Shown in pieces: positions 22,933 to 36,159 of a DNA stretch of 64,000 nt; positions within the stretch are counted from its first letter, which is position 1; every line of letters starts with the position of its first letter. Source of the stretch: Lunularia cruciata (Eukaryota > Streptophyta > Marchantiopsida > Lunulariales > Lunulariaceae). A program made the position numbers and the translations under genes. The notes under the pieces are model-generated. The model was not told where the DNA came from and did not search any database. It saw only the letters and a program-made list of their open reading frames with translations. The stretch lies in assembly GCA_948567375.1 (NCBI GenBank), contig OX419758.1:24867001-24931000 (forward strand), given 5' to 3'.

Positions 22933-24655
22933 GTGATCATGCAAACCTATCATAAACATTTGTTGCATATCTAACATTTGGGACACATGAAGAGTCAACA
23001 TCATTGATGGGAGGAACAACTATAATTATTTGACATCAAACTTAGGTACAAACCTGACAAGTTCAATGTCATCCCTACTAACCTTATCATGATGACTTGA
23101 TTTGAAGATTCTTCTTGAATCTCTCGTAATAGTAGCAATTATAATAGTGTCTATTGGCTCAAAATTCCAAATCAATTTTAGGATTGCTTTACAACTTTAC
23201 CCTTCTTTCAATTGGTATAAGGTACTCTTGCAACAATGAAAAATAATACAACACATTCTCATTAAGGGAGGCCTTTTATTTTATGAAAACCATATCTATA
23301 TTCCAACCAAGGGTGATCTACAACTTGTACAACTTCAAGAGGCCCATGACTTACCAATTGCTGGTCCAATGAGTATAGACAAGACTTTGGTTACCCTAAA
23401 ACATCAGTGGTGGTGGCCCAACATGTTACAAGAGGTTCAAGAGCTTATTTGATCTTATGAGAATTGCCAACGTAAAAATAATAATAACCAAAAGCCCAGT
23501 GGATTTATTCAATAATTACTAATTCTATCTACCCATTGGGAACATGCAAGCTTAGACCTCATCACATCCTTGCCAAAGACAAACCAAGGCCATACAACCA
23601 TCATAGTGTTTGTTGATAAGCTCAACAAGCAGATTTATTTAGCTCCTAGTATGGATACAATTGATGCTCCAATATTGGGCAAATTTTACTTTGGTGAGAT
23701 CTTCTTACCATATTCAAGCACCATGGGATACCAAGGTTCTCATCTTTAATCAAGATCTTTGCTTTATTGGTAAATTTTGGCAAACACTTTTTAAACTCCT
23801 TGGTACCAAGCTTGCATCATCTACAACTTAACATCCTCAAACTAATGGATAAAAAAAATGAGCAAATCATACTTTGAGGAGATAATATGTGCTTTTGTCA
23901 AAATTCACCAAATAGATTGGGATACTTGTCTCATAGTTTGCCAAGTTTGCCTGCAATAATTCCAAGCAAGCAAGTTCTTGCTTTTCTCCCTTCTTCCTTA
24001 ATTATGGGCAAGATCCACTTGTTCTAGGTTCTCTTCTTTTTCATCAACTATCCAAGTCCCACACACTTCCATCTTCTTGTCCATGTTATCTAAATCCCTT
24101 CATCAAGCCAAGTCTCATCTTCTTGTTGCTCAAAATCAACAAAGCCAATATGTTGATAAATTGTGATCATTGTGATCTCACCTTTCAACTAGGTGATAAG
24201 GTCCTACTTTTGTCTAGTAAACTTCCTCTCCCACTGGATACCCAAGTTCATAATCTTGCTCTAAATTGGATGGGTCCATTTGGGATGACTCAGATCGTTT
24301 CTCTCATTGCCTATTGACTTGCTCTCCATAGTCATATGCAAATCCATCTTGTCTTCTATGTTTCAAAGTTAAAACCCTTGTTTCTAATCTATCTTCCTTT
24401 TCCAATTGTGTCCAACCTCCTCTTTCTCCAACCCTTATCAATGATCATGAGGAATATGAAGTTTATCATATACTTGCACGTTGGAACACCCAACATGACC
24501 ACCAACAACAATGAATATAAAGTCCTTTGGAAAGGGTGTCCCTTTCAAAATTCTACATAGAAGCCTCTTCTGATCTCCACAATGTGCAGACAACCCTACA
24601 AGAGTTCAAAAATTCCATGGGAATTAGGATACCACCAACTAGCAATGGGAAGATA
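22933..24655 (+). pseudogene. integrase and chromodomain, inner chromovirus
   Basis: Collinear with 26,815-28,546. The zinc-binding integrase N-terminus and DDE core are recognisable only through frameshifts. The C-terminal part (24,123-24,655) shows LLSSKLPLPLDTQVHN and NWMGPFGMTQI and the chromodomain remnant (EYKVLWKGC, near 24,514-24,540). Confidence 0.7.
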
Positions 24656-25089
24656 TGTCATAACATGGAGTTAGCAAAAAAGTATGTAGAAGCTAATGAG
24701 TTTGTAGTGTAAGCTAAATATAGCAAAAAGAAGTAGAACTAGCTTAAGAATATGCTAGAAGCATCAAGTAACCTTGTGGATAGAATATTCTAGAAGCACA
24801 TACAAAGCTTCTTGGTAGGAGCTGCTATGAACTTTCTAAGGATAGAGTAACTTGTATGCTAGTTTAGCTCATGCACCAAGTAAATGACTAGCTTAGCTTG
24901 CATTCCAAGTAAGGTGGCTCCTAGAAGGAACCTTCCTGGGAATCTTCTTAGGAGTCTTGTACCCAAGTTACCTATAAATACCCAAGCCAAGCTCAAGCTA
25001 AGCATTTGGAGTTTCCTTCACTTGAGAGTCCTAATATGATCTTCTACTTCTATCATCCATTCTCTTATTTCTCTCATTGATCTTTTACA
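24656..25089 (+). repeat. 3' LTR of inner chromovirus
   Basis: 434 bp from TGTCATAACATGG to GATCTTTTACA. It carries GAAccTTC (24,928-24,935) and GAAtcTTC (24,940-24,947) upstream of a TATAAATA box (24,973-24,980), the same promoter layout as the other family LTRs. Confidence 0.8.
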
Positions 25090-28000
25090 ATCTCCATAGG
25101 GAGCACCAAATACTCTTTGAACCAAAGAAATATGGATTGCTTTGATTCTATATTGACTACCATGGTCTTCATAAACAAATTGTGAAGAATGTGTATCCCT
25201 TGCCTCAAATTGATGACTTATTGGATCAATTAAGTGGAGCACAATACTTCTCAAAGTGGATTTGCAAATTGGTTATTTGTAGATTCCCATTGATTAGGAA
25301 GATATGTAGAAGACTACCTATCACACAAGGTAAAGGCATTTTGAATGGAGAGTTTTTACCTTTTGGGCTCACTAATGCTTTAGTAATTTTCATGGGTCAA
25401 ATGCATAAGGTGTTGGATAGGCTATTGGATTGATATGTAGTGATGTTCTTGGATTATGTTAAGATGGAGGCAAAACACAAGAATCATGCACAATAAGTTT
25501 TATGATAACTACATTTGTGGAAGTTTTATTACAAGATGTTAAAGTGTGCTTTTGGCAAAAGGAGGTTACTTTCTTGGGTCATAAGGTCTTAGTGGAGGAG
25601 ATCAAGATGGAAGAGGAGAAAGTTAAAGCTATTGCAGATTGGCTTACTCCTAAAGATGTTTTTGAAGTTTAGGCATTTAATGAATTGGTAAGTTTTACCG
25701 ATGGTAATATGAGTTGACTTGTCTCTCACTCAAGATGAACCTCTGATGGCTATTATGGGAATGCACCATGGACTAAGAAGACAAAGAACTCCAACTCCAT
25801 CATACTCCTCCAAGGCTAACATTACAAGACTCAAACCATTGCTCACTAGAGAACTCAATGAGAGAAAGATAGTTGGAAAAGAAAGGATGATGAGTACCTC
25901 CTCACCCCTAGTTACATACTTGTAAAATAGTTATGCACCAAAGTTACTAATTACCGGAATAACTTAAGTTATTAGACTAAAAGTCAAATAAATTCAAAAG
26001 TCAAAAGGAATATTTATACTCATAGGAATATTCTCCTAAGCATGTAGTCTTATCTTGACCCAACCACTAAGTCAAGGATTCCTTCACATAGGCTATAGAA
26101 GAATCCAAAACAAAAAGGCTTGTTTTTCCAAGAGTTCTCAACTCTTTCCTCAAAGCCAAACACCTAGGAATAATATCAAGTTAATACACTAGAATCTAAA
26201 ATAGTAGTGCTCATCTTTTCCACTTCCTCTAAATTAAGGTCCCCTCTATTTTAGCTATGAATAACTTTAGCTAATCATGACTAATGTAGAATAGTCCTTT
26301 ATCTCTATATAAATAACATCTCTCAGGTAATTATAATACCAAAATAAATATCACGATACCACATACATACACAAATGGGTGTTACAATTCATCTAGTATG
26401 ATGCTCATGTGACCATACCATTGATCAATCTCTTAGAAAAGATATCAAGCTTTTGCATAGACTACAAAGCACAAAGATACATTTAAGAAATTGAAGTATA
26501 TAGTGTCCTCACGATCCATCCTCCAACCATATGGTTCTCAACTACCTTATGTGGTTGATTTTAATGCTTCTAACTTTACCATTGGAGCAGTGTTTCAATA
26601 AGAATTTCCAAATAGCTTACATCCCATTGCCTTTATGTCTCACAGACTAAACTCATAAAAAAGGAATTATTCTACCTAAGATCAAGAACAACATGCAATG
26701 ATATATGCCACAAACTCAATAAAAAGGAATTATTCTACCCAAGATCAAGAACAACTTGCAATGGTATATGCCACAAAGGTATGGAGACATTATCTCTTAG
26801 AGAAATAAGGGATCATGAAACCAATAATAAACCTTTGTTCCAAACCTTACATTTGGAGCACATGAAGAGTCTACTTCATCAGTGGGAGGAACAACTATAG
26901 TTGTTTGACATCAAACTTGAGTACAAACTTGGTAAACTCTATGTCATTCTTGATGTCCTATCACAACATCCTATTTTGAAGGTTCTTCCTAAATCTCCCA
27001 TGATAGTTGCAATCACCATGGTGTTAATTGACTGAAAGGTACACATAGAGTTCAAAACTTCTTTACAAAAAAACCACTTCTTTCAGCTATTTTGTTGTCT
27101 TGTAGTGTATGAAAAAGAGTAAAACACTTTTTCTATCAAAGAAGGCTTTCTATTTGGTGAGAAGTACACCCCTTTTTCCATCAAGGAAGGATTTCTATAT
27201 TGTGACAAATGGATCTATATTCTAACTAAGGGTGATCTCTAACTTATGTGGCTTTAGATGCCCATGACTTACCAAATTTCTAGTCATTTGGTTGTGGCAA
27301 AAACCTTGAGTACCCTCTAACATCAATGGTGGTGGATGAACATGGCATGAGAAGTTCAAGAGTTTGTTTGACCTTTTGAGAGTTGCCAACCCGACAAGAT
27401 CAAAAACCAATAACCGAGTGGAATACTTTAGCCACTTCCCATTCCAATTGCCCAATGGAAACATATCAATGTTGACCTTAACACATCCTTGCCCAAAATA
27501 GGTCAAGGCCATACCACCATTGTAGTGCTTGTTATAAACTTAGCAAGCATATTCATTGAGCCCTCACTATGGATTCCACGTATGCTCCATTGCTAGCCAA
27601 GATTTACTTTGATATTGTCTTCAAGCACCATGGGATGCTTAGGGTTCTCATCTCTCAATATTATCCTTGATTTATTGGTAAATTTTAGCAAGCACTCTTC
27701 AAAGTACTTGGCACCAAGCTTGTTTTATCTATGGCCTATCATCCTCAAATTGATGGGCAAACCAAACACACCAATCAAACCTTGGAAAATATGTTTTATA
27801 CCTTTATCAATATTGATCATATCAATTGGGATACTTGTCTTATGGTTGCCAAGTTCACCTACAATAATTCCAAGATAGCACGCACTTGAGTTATCTCTCT
27901 TCTTCCTTACACTCATTCCAAATTCCTTTCTTGCTCTCCTACCATCTCATATTTCTCATACTTCCACCTTCTTATCCATATTATCTAAGTCCTTACACCA

Positions 28001-28546
28001 AGCCAAGTCTCATCTTTTTGTTGCTCAAAATTGGCAAAAACAATATGCTGACATTATTGTGATCTCACCTTTCAACTCAATAATATGGTCATGCTTTCTT
28101 CCAATAACCTTCCTCTTGTACTTGATACCCAAGATTGTAAACTTGTGCCTAATTTAATAGGTTCATATGATGTTACTCAAATAATTTCTCTTATTGCCTA
28201 TTCACTTACTTTGCCTAATCATATGTGGATCCATCTTATCTTCCATGTTTCAAAGTTAAAACCTTTTATTTCTAATCTAACTTCCTTCTCCACTTGTGTA
28301 CAACCCCTTCCTTCTCCCATCCTTGTCAAACATCATGAGGAATATGAAGTTGATCATATACTTTCATGTTGTGACATCCAAAGTGACTGCAAATGATCCA
28401 AGGAATATAAGGTCCTTTGGGAAAGGTATCTGCTTCATGATGCCACATGGGAGCACTTTTCTCATCTCCAAAATTGGCAAATGGCCATCTATGAGTTTGA
28501 ATATTCTATAGTGATGAGGACATTACCAACTAGTGGTGGAGAAATA
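25090..28546 (+). pseudogene. RT, RNase H, integrase and chromodomain of outer chromovirus
   Basis: Starts at the point where 9,422 stopped. RT palm KNVYPLPQIDDLLDQLSGAQ (25,182-25,240) and FGLTNALVIFMGQMHKVLD (25,370-25,430); thumb VTFLGHKVLVEEIKMEEEKV-like at 25,566. RNase H follows after a family H insertion (25,702-26,386). Integrase lies at 26,840-28,080 (frameshifted; HPQIDGQT-like near 27,745). The C-terminal region has EEYEVDHILS and a chromodomain remnant near 28,336-28,470. It ends in GGTGGAGAAATA, a purine-rich tract before the LTR. Confidence 0.75.
25702..26386 (+). repeat. Family H insertion, copy 2
   Basis: About 685 bp matching 19,585-20,264, inserted at the RT/RNase H junction of the outer chromovirus; ends GGGTGTTACA. 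The target duplication is not clear. Confidence 0.7.
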
Positions 28547-29057
28547 TGTAATAATATGGAGTTAGCAAAAGAGTTAGTAAAATCAACTACATATAGCAAA
28601 ATTGAAGTAGAACTAGCATAATCAATGAATGCTAAGAATATACTAGAAGAATCTTGGCAACTTTGTGGTAGAGTACCCTAGAAGTATATAGGAAGCTTCA
28701 AGATGAGAAGTTTTTAGGCACCTTGGTAACTTGCACATCATTTAAAGATGTTACCAAGTCCATAGGTAACTTGCACATCAAGTTAACAATTTGCTTAGCT
28801 TATACGCCAAGTAGGTGCTTCCTAGAAGGAAGCTTCCTTGGCATCTTCTTAAGTAGCTTAGCTTGTACTTCAAGATGATAGCTTCAAGAAGGAAACTTCT
28901 TTGGAAGCTTGTCAAGAGCCTTGTATTGCTTTTCTTTGCTACAAATACCAAAGCTCAAGCTCATACTAGGCATTCTTAGTTTCACTCACTTGAGCATTTT
29001 CAATGTGACTTCTATTCTTATTTTTTATTCTCCTATTTTTCTCCTTGGTCTTTTATA
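28547..29057 (+). repeat. 3' LTR of outer chromovirus
   Basis: 511 bp, TGTAATAATATGG to GGTCTTTTATA, followed by the ATGTT duplication. It holds GAAGCTTC (28,829-28,836) upstream of a TACAAATA box near 28,939. A short segment near 28,741-28,765 duplicates the reverse complement of sequence at 16,416. Confidence 0.8.
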
Positions 29058-29062
29058 ATGTT

Positions 29063-29312
29063 AGTGCATTTACTTTCTTTGCCTCCTCCTTATAAAGATT
29101 TTAAACCTTGGTCTCCTTTGCCTTCTCCTCTTTAGCCTTCTTGGTGTAGATCTCCTTGTGTATGCTCCTTACCAAAGTTGTGTAATATTTCTAGACATTC
29201 CTCTTTGTATTGGGCAAGAAGCAACTCCATCAATTGCAATATTGGTCCCACCAAATGGATGACAAAGTGCGCTCCCTCACCTATCCGCACCAAAGTAGCT
29301 TGAGTCATTTTT
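29063..29312 (-). pseudogene. Unclassified decayed coding sequence, left part
   Basis: On the minus strand it encodes an open stretch containing QATLVRIGEGAHFVIHLVGP, which looks like real protein but was not recognised. It is split from 30,069 onward by the solo LTR at 29,313. Confidence 0.35.
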
Positions 29313-30068
29313 TGTAATCTTCCAAGTATAAGAGACCTTAAGAGAAACATAGGAGAAGAAACACAAGCTTCAGATTCAATCCTTTGATGCCTCAAAGGAG
29401 CACCTTGGTCGTATTATATAGCAAATTAGACTCCCCTAAAGGAAGCTCCACCCTTGGATCAGATACATGGATTGGTGACATGTCAGCAAGCTCTACCCTT
29501 AGATTAGTTGCATGCATGGATGACATGTTGATTCTGATCCTATCTGATTGGTCAAACCATCTTTGAGCAGAGGGAATCTTTAGGGAATCTTCTTGTAGGA
29601 ATCTCCAAATTGCATGGGTGAGGTACTGTTGGAAAGCTCTTGATGAGAAAAACCTGGGAAGAATGAAGGCCAATCATTTCTCCATTTTGAGAGGGAGGAT
29701 GCATTCTGCACATTTTCAAGGTCTAATTCATCCATTTAGGCCTTCAAAATTGACTAAAGTTTTTAGGCTACTCTCGGCTCTTGCCATATAAGTAGAAGTA
29801 CTCCCTTGGTGATACCTCTATCTAATCTACTTAGACCATTATCTTTAACATCCTCCCAGATGTTACCAATCCAATTTTCACCTCTAGATCATTTGTCTAG
29901 CTATTGGTATTACATTTTCAAGTTGTTTTAGCTACTATTCTATCAATAGAAGTGTTCTTTCTGTGACACCTCTATCTGATTTACACAGCCCATCACACCT
30001 AACATCCTTCTAGATATTACCAAGTCAATTTTCAACTCTAGATAATATATCTAGCTATTGGTATTACA
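29313..30068 (+). repeat. Family S solo LTR
   Basis: 756 bp, TGTAATCTTCC to TATTGGTATTACA. Flanks TTTTT and CTTTT could be a decayed 5-bp duplication. Collinear with 6,473-7,209 throughout. Confidence 0.8.
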
Positions 30069-31960
30069 CTTTTCCCACATCTTTAGCTAGTACTTTAGAG
30101 AAGGGACTTAAGCTTCTTGCCGATCATGAACTTTAGTCTTGATATCTACCATGTTGTCAATGTGCTCTTTGGGTTGCAATGTTGGTTTTGCTTGGGTCTT
30201 TTCCTTGGCTGATCTTTTTATTGGCACCTCTGGTTCTTGCTCAAGACTAGGTGGTACTCTTGGTTAATTGAAGATTTATGCTTCATCTTTGGTGTGAATC
30301 CTTTATTCTTTGATTCGCTTTGGATTTAGGGCCAATTCGGCATCTTGATATATATTTCCTTCTTCTTTTGAGTTCCTCGTTGATTCTTGGAAGGGAAATG
30401 ATCCCTCTCTTTCTTTGTCCTCTTCTTCTCCAACTTCTTCTTTTGAGGAGATATTGATTGCTTGAGTTGTTTTTCTTGGTTTTTTTTATGACATTATTGC
30501 CTTCATTGGAAGAGCACAATTCTTCTTGGTCTTTGGAGCAATTCCTTTGTCTTTAATTACCACAAACCTCCCAATCTCTACAAATTTTGCATTTGCCTTT
30601 CAAAACTTCTTAATCATGGATCCCTCCTTGATCTACACATTCAAGTATTCATTTGGTTGGAAGTGATTAGGGAACCTCTCCCTCTACTCCTTCATTAGTA
30701 GATTCAAACCGTGTAGAAATGGATCACAAAGAGTGCCAAATAGATAGCTCCACTATCTTCTTCATAATCTTTGTGAATGGTTCTTGCCTAATGACAAAAC
30801 ATGTTTGCCTGATTCACTAATTCCTCCTTGTGCATGTAGTGGAAGAAAACTACTTGGCTATTTGTCAAGTAAGTTGTTTGTGTTTGAAAAACTTCATAAC
30901 GGTCTTCACAATTGCTCTCAAGGCCAAATCCTTATAAATCCTTACTTGGCATCCATTATTCTTTTGGCAATTCTTTGTAATGGTGGCCTTGATATTGTCA
31001 GTCAAGCACTTATCAAAGTACTTTGGGTAAATTTTCATGGCCCTTAGTTTTCTTGCATCTACATTGAGTATAGTCCTCCACTTCTTTTGGTCCAATTGTA
31101 GAGATTTCCTCTCAAACTCCATGAGGTTTTCTCCCTCTTCTCCTTCATCTCATGGATCATACCAAAATCACTCAACTCACAATTCAAGACTTAAAAACCC
31201 AAATGCTTGTCATAGATTACTTCACTCCTATAATACATCACTCACTTATTGACCATAAGGTTTTTGAGTATGGCTTTGAGGATCTTACTCATGGGTTTTT
31301 GGATGAATACCATCTTGTCTTTTGAAAGAAGACTTAGGAAACAAAGATAGATATGAGTCTATTGGAAGATAGAAACTACTACAAAGGTTGGAAGTCATAG
31401 GAAAATACGTTGTGCTCCAAACTCAATATAGATTTTTTTTTGAGAAAAGTGAAATTAGTCAATGCTCACTTGGTTTTATAGGTGAAGTCTTTATTTATTC
31501 TTCAGTCATTTAGGTGGTTGGGAATGGTTATTCCCTCCTTCTCCATACTTGTCATGCAATCGGTGTGAAGAAATTTTCCACACATGAAAAATATTTCTTG
31601 AACAATCTCCTTCATCCATATGAGGTCTTTGCCAAACTCGAACAATCCTTAAATGCAAATTGTCCTCGGGCGTAGTTCTTTGACCAATGGCGGTGCATTC
31701 AAATATATATGTACAAAACTTCGGTGCAATGGGATCCATGCCAAAGGTCTTACAGGCCAAAGTTCTTTAGTGGTAATTCACTTTTGGCCAAAGTTAATCG
31801 GGCTCAAGTTCTATGCCACCCTCAAGGTTATTTCTAGTTTGGCCTAATTTGTTCCAAGTGCACTCAAGTTTGCCTTGGTGTCTCCCACACTACATCCTAA
31901 TCCAACATCTTCTTTAAGCATAATTCTCCCAAGAAGCTTTTTTTTTCCTCAACAAGAAGT
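30069..31960 (-). other. Unclassified decayed repeat, minus-strand coding traces
   Basis: The minus strand keeps short charged open stretches: 85 codons at 31,122-30,865, Lys-rich, and 78 codons at 30,519-30,283, Arg/Lys-rich. They look like the basic tail of an old gag-like or transposon protein. No catalytic motif is visible and no family can be assigned. Confidence 0.35.
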
Positions 31961-34884
31961 TTCTCCATCCATTCTCCATGAACAAGAGCAAACTTAATAA
32001 AACAAGTGCAATTTTTTAAATGTGGGTGCATCGGTTATCTCATAAGATATTACATCAAGTTATGCTGTTCTTTTATATCAATTTTTATTCATAAATTTAT
32101 AAATTTATAATATTTCTATTTATAATTATAAAATTAAAGAGTTTAATTTATTTATAATTATAACATTAAAGATTTTAATTTATTTTAATTCTAAATTAAA
32201 AATTTGAGTATATAGGAAATGGATGTTCTGATTTTAAAATTCAATATCTGATTGATTCAAAATGTTTTTCTCAGACTTTGAAATTGGAATTTTGACTTTT
32301 CATTAGGGATATTTTAATTCCAAATTTGGATTTTTCATATTCTTTATTAGAATTAACCATGACATGTTAGCACTTGGAACAAAAAATTCCTATTACTAGC
32401 AAATAGACAGATATTAGATAATCAGTATAAGTAGATAATTATTGTGAGGAAGTTTTAATCAATTGATTATATATAAAGTAAGATCAAAAAGCAATTTAAG
32501 TGCTAATAATATAATATTTATATAGAAATTAAATAGCTATCAAACCTTAGAGAACTATAATTATATGAACTATGATAAATATGTCAAAATTAATTTTTTT
32601 CCTATCAAAACTCAAATAACATAATTTAAACTATAATTTAGCTTATATTATAACTAGCCCTATTAAGGGTAATAGATCTTGAACAAATCCTGCTTAAACT
32701 GGCCGTGGACTTATTTGAGCTTAAGTAGCTTTGTTGACACCACAAATATTGAAGTTAACATAACTTTTACTCAAACTCAGATACAAATTTGGATTTAGAT
32801 AGATGATCAACACGGATATTAACTATTTTAGGTCAGTTGTTATAGTTCTAGTCCCCTTCCTTGTTCTAGATGTGTTGTTTTAGCTTACTGGTTTGTTTAC
32901 TAGTCTATATGTTATTAAGAAATTGTTGGCACATTTTAGGTTTTTGGATCCTGATTCTTTTTCTTTTTTTTTAATTGCAAAGGCAATTAAAATCTTGATT
33001 AAACTTCAATAAAGACCAATATGAATTCCTAAAATTAAATTCTTATGCAATCAACATCAACATATGGTGTATACTTAACAAAATGTGCATAAGATATGCT
33101 AGATTTTTTCAATTATAGATATTAATATATCCCATAATAGAAGTGTTATCTATTATAACACTAAACTTATAAATGTAATGTGGAGATTGTGCATTATCTT
33201 GTATTGTAGACTATCCAACATTTCAATTCAATATCCAAAGGTTATTATAGATATAGGTATGGGTCTCTATAAGATATATATCCCAATTTAGCTATGTACA
33301 TGTAGCTTATGTTTAATCTTACTGAATAAACACAGATGATTACTATATTTATTTGTCATTTATTATAAAAAAAGTTGTTGTATATATTTCAGAATAGAAT
33401 GATACAGTTAGAGTATTATATAGACAAATGATGTTTATATGGAGTACCATCTATACTATTGGTAGTGCTTGTAATACATAATACTTAATTTACATTTTTC
33501 ACTTGATTATATAATACAACTTGAGAAATAAAATAAGATTATTTGAAAATGATAATTAGAATCTCTTGGTACAACTCTATTAAGTTATGATAAGGATAGT
33601 TTTTGACATTTATTTGACATTATATTTCTAGAAATAATTTTAAATTTTTGGAATCAAATACTACTTATAATCTATTCCTTGATTATCTTTATTGTAATAG
33701 ATAGAGAGCATAAATTTTTGTAACACTTACAATTATGTTAGGATTCTAAATATTCCCAAGAAACAATTAATTTGGACTACAAAATGTTTTCTAATTTATC
33801 CATTTGATATCTTGCAATAATTTTTTGATCCTTAAACTTCTGAGCTGACTTTTAATAATTGTGATAGCCTATTATATGTTGATGGTATAAAAATATTACT
33901 CACTATCAAATAAAATGTTTCTTTATTATTCTTAGAACCTTGGCTTTGGCTTTGAAAAAGAGATGCAAATTTCCTCGTCTTAAAATACAGCTCATTGTAA
34001 TGATTTTGGTTGAGCATGAGCTCCTAGCAATAATGCTAAATCTATTATTGCATTACCTGACTTAAAAATATTCATTTTTATATTTTCTATTATTATCAAT
34101 ATCACTATTAGAGTAAAATGAAAACTAATTTCAAATAAAAATGTAAACAATCATAACAAACAGAAAAATGTACTAAAATTTCATTCATCAAAATAGTAGT
34201 ATTCAGATAATCTATATAAAAGTAGGCATTGTGAACTAACAAAGATTGTACTTAATCTTCACATAATTGAAAAAATCAATAATTAGGAGATGGTTGCTGA
34301 AGAGTAAAATACATCATACATCACATTCTTGCCCTGCGAGTAGTCTATAAGATAAACAAAATCAAAGAGAATAGGGAGTGAGTATAGAAGAAAAACGATA
34401 AACCGTAGAATAAAAACCTCTCTAATAGGATTGTACATTGTTAAATAACCCAAATTTATGTTAACTTCAATCTTTTAAATCCTTTAAACATAGTTTCGTA
34501 GAATTGAATGAAAAGAGCACATTCATGTATTAATATGGACAGAAGTCATTATGTTGTAAAATTATATAAATCATATCGAAATTATAACGGTAGTTTTGTG
34601 GAATTTAACTCATCACTAAAAACCTCTAGAAGATACTCTTTAAAGGATTAAAAAATGTTCATAAAATATAATTAGAAGGCATAGAGGAACATTCCCATGG
34701 ACAAGAACTGGACGGTTTGATTAGGTCATTGGGAACCTTTGTATAAACTTGGGCCTTAAAATGATGAGGAACCTTTCTAAGGGCCGAGGAACTAGGCTAG
34801 GGACCGTAAGCTTTTTTAGTAACCATGATTGTATTAAACGAGAATTAGTGTCGAAAAAGGTCAAGAAATCCAGTCGGTTAAGTT
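31961..34884. other. AT-rich gene-free stretch
   Basis: About 2.9 kb, strongly A/T biased, with no ORF above 61 codons. It ends in a less AT-rich run from about 34,690, with repeated GGAACCTTT motifs, which may be the 5' untranslated part of the R2-like element that follows. Confidence 0.5.
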
Positions 34885-35199
34885 GTGTCTGGAAAGATTG
34901 ACATTGTCATAGAGAGAAACGGATCGACAGACGTATGGAGCCAATTAAAGTTTCGTCAATTGAGAGTAGTGGGGTCGTTTGAGATGTCGGGAGCATTTGT
35001 TGTGAGTAGGGAGGCAGGCCGCAAGTTGATGGGAGTGTGCATCGCATTACCAACGGCTGCGTTGGTAGCTCGGTTTTTGTCTTTTGATCCTGCTAAACCT
35101 TACGAAGAGAACCCGAACAAGGCTGAATTGCTCGAGCCCCCGCATGTGCTACCTCCGATTTCACCTCACGTAACGGAGCATGGAGCGCAGTCTACTTGA
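34885..35199 (+). pseudogene. Upstream ORF of the R2-like element (unrecognised)
   Basis: 104 codons with balanced composition, ending TEHGAQST. No recognised domain. Its base composition is like the R2-like ORF that follows and unlike the AT-rich DNA before it, so it is probably part of the same element: a displaced N-terminus or a separate short ORF. Confidence 0.35.
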
Positions 35200-35280
35200 T
35201 GAACTTGACTTGCGAATGTTCACCTAAAGTGATATGGGGAGATATGGAGAGGAGTATCATGTGTTACTATCATTATTCTT

Positions 35281-36159
35281 GTGCTAGCCATGGCTACACC
35301 TTCCCATGTGGGGTCGCCTAGAGCGGGTCGGGATACACCATGCCCGGTGTGTCATCGACGCTTTACCTTACAAGGGGTAAAGACCCATGTGGGAAGGATG
35401 CACAAGGACTATGATTGGACAACTTGGGATGCTCACGTGAGACGAGCGACCACATTGTTTGCAGTGACACTCGGGATTATGCACGCTTCTTCTATACCTT
35501 TGTTGATCGCTCCAGGGATACCGATCGAGTTGTGGGAGTGGTTAGCTTCTCAGGCGGGTTGCATTTTGGGGTTATTTGAGACTAGTTTTCCATGTCCACG
35601 TCTATTCCATAGGCTGCCCCGCACACTCCATGATGAGGCTAGACAGGCTTTTTGCCTACCACTGGATCGTTTGGCACGTGATCCCTTCGACGAGTTGGCG
35701 TGGTTCCTATTCCTCCTACTCCCTCGATGGTGTCTTTGTTATGCTAGAGGGGGACGTGCGGGGCATAGAGAGGTGGCGGCTAGATGTTATCGATTCCGAG
35801 CGGGGGATTGGGCAGCACTTCAGGAGGAGTCCGTTAGGGCTACATGATTTAGGAGACAGGCATCGCCACAGGATACCATAGATTCCACTCGATTACGACG
35901 ATGTAGGACATTGGGTCAGGCGGGAGAGTTTAGTAGAGCAGCACGAGCGCTACACCCTTTGTCTATAGCGAGGCCTACTGATGAGACCATCTCTTCCCAA
36001 CGCTCATTGCATCCTATAGCAATAGAAGGACTACCACTAGAGGTCTTAGATTATCAGCCTGAGCAGCCTTTATGTCTTGATAGGTTGCTATTTGCACAAG
36101 CATTATGCACTGCCCCTCGCCTTTCCTCAGGAGGCTTGTCAGGGTTGGTTTATGAGCAC
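35281..36159 (+). pseudogene. N-terminal half of R2-like polyprotein (C2H2 finger, pre-RT)
   Basis: One frame with a single stop (TGA at 35,845-35,847). A C2H2 finger, C-X2-C-X12-H-X4-H, spans 35,341-35,403 (CPVCHRRF...HVGRMH); in R2-type proteins such fingers bind the DNA target. After the stop the frame continues with GEFSRAARAL and PTDETISSQRSLHP, then LSSGGLSGLVYEH, the motif before the RT fingers. The reading is cut at 36,159 by M2. The start at 35,281 is not certain, because the frame may extend upstream through another lesion. Confidence 0.8.

Larger units (their letters stand above)
9423..25089 (+). mobile_element. Inner chromovirus of the same family, inserted into the outer one
   Basis: LTRs at 9,423-9,773 and 24,656-25,089 share the same start (TGTAAT-like) and end (TTTTACA) as the outer element. 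The flanks ATATA (9,418-9,422) and ATCTC (25,090-25,094) may be a decayed 5-bp duplication. Gag is at 9,774-10,969, RT at 16,941-17,491 and 21,698-22,353, integrase and chromodomain at 22,933-24,655. The protease part is missing, probably deleted when the inverted relative at 10,970-16,412 arrived. It is broken further by two family S LTRs and by a 4.2-kb non-autonomous element. Confidence 0.7.
6220..29057 (+). mobile_element. Outer chromodomain Ty3 (chromovirus) element, interrupted by nested insertions
   Basis: The 5' LTR (6,220-7,468) and 3' LTR (28,547-29,057) are flanked by the same 5-bp target duplication, ATGTT (6,215-6,219 and 29,058-29,062). The internal region is split. Gag, protease and the start of pol occupy 7,469-9,422. 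The reading resumes at 25,090 exactly where the first part stopped, at the homologue of a segment that continues unbroken around 17,190 in the inserted relative. RT, RNase H, integrase and chromodomain then follow to 28,546. The 15.7 kb in between is a second element of the same family. All frames carry many stops and shifts, so the insertion is old and inactive. Confidence 0.8.

Noticed and set aside
6220-29057. Tandem array of chromoviruses sharing LTRs through unequal recombination
   Set aside because: The internal parts at 7,469-9,422 and 25,090-28,546 join into one complete element without overlap, which nesting explains better than a tandem array.
30283-31122. Basic minus-strand open stretches as a possible host gene
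   Set aside because: No start context, splice sites or recognised domain, and surrounded by repeats; kept only as an unclassified decayed repeat.
35576-35881. 101-codon open frame overlapping the R2-like ORF
   Set aside because: It is an out-of-frame shadow; the C2H2 finger and pre-RT motifs are in the other frame, which continues through one stop.
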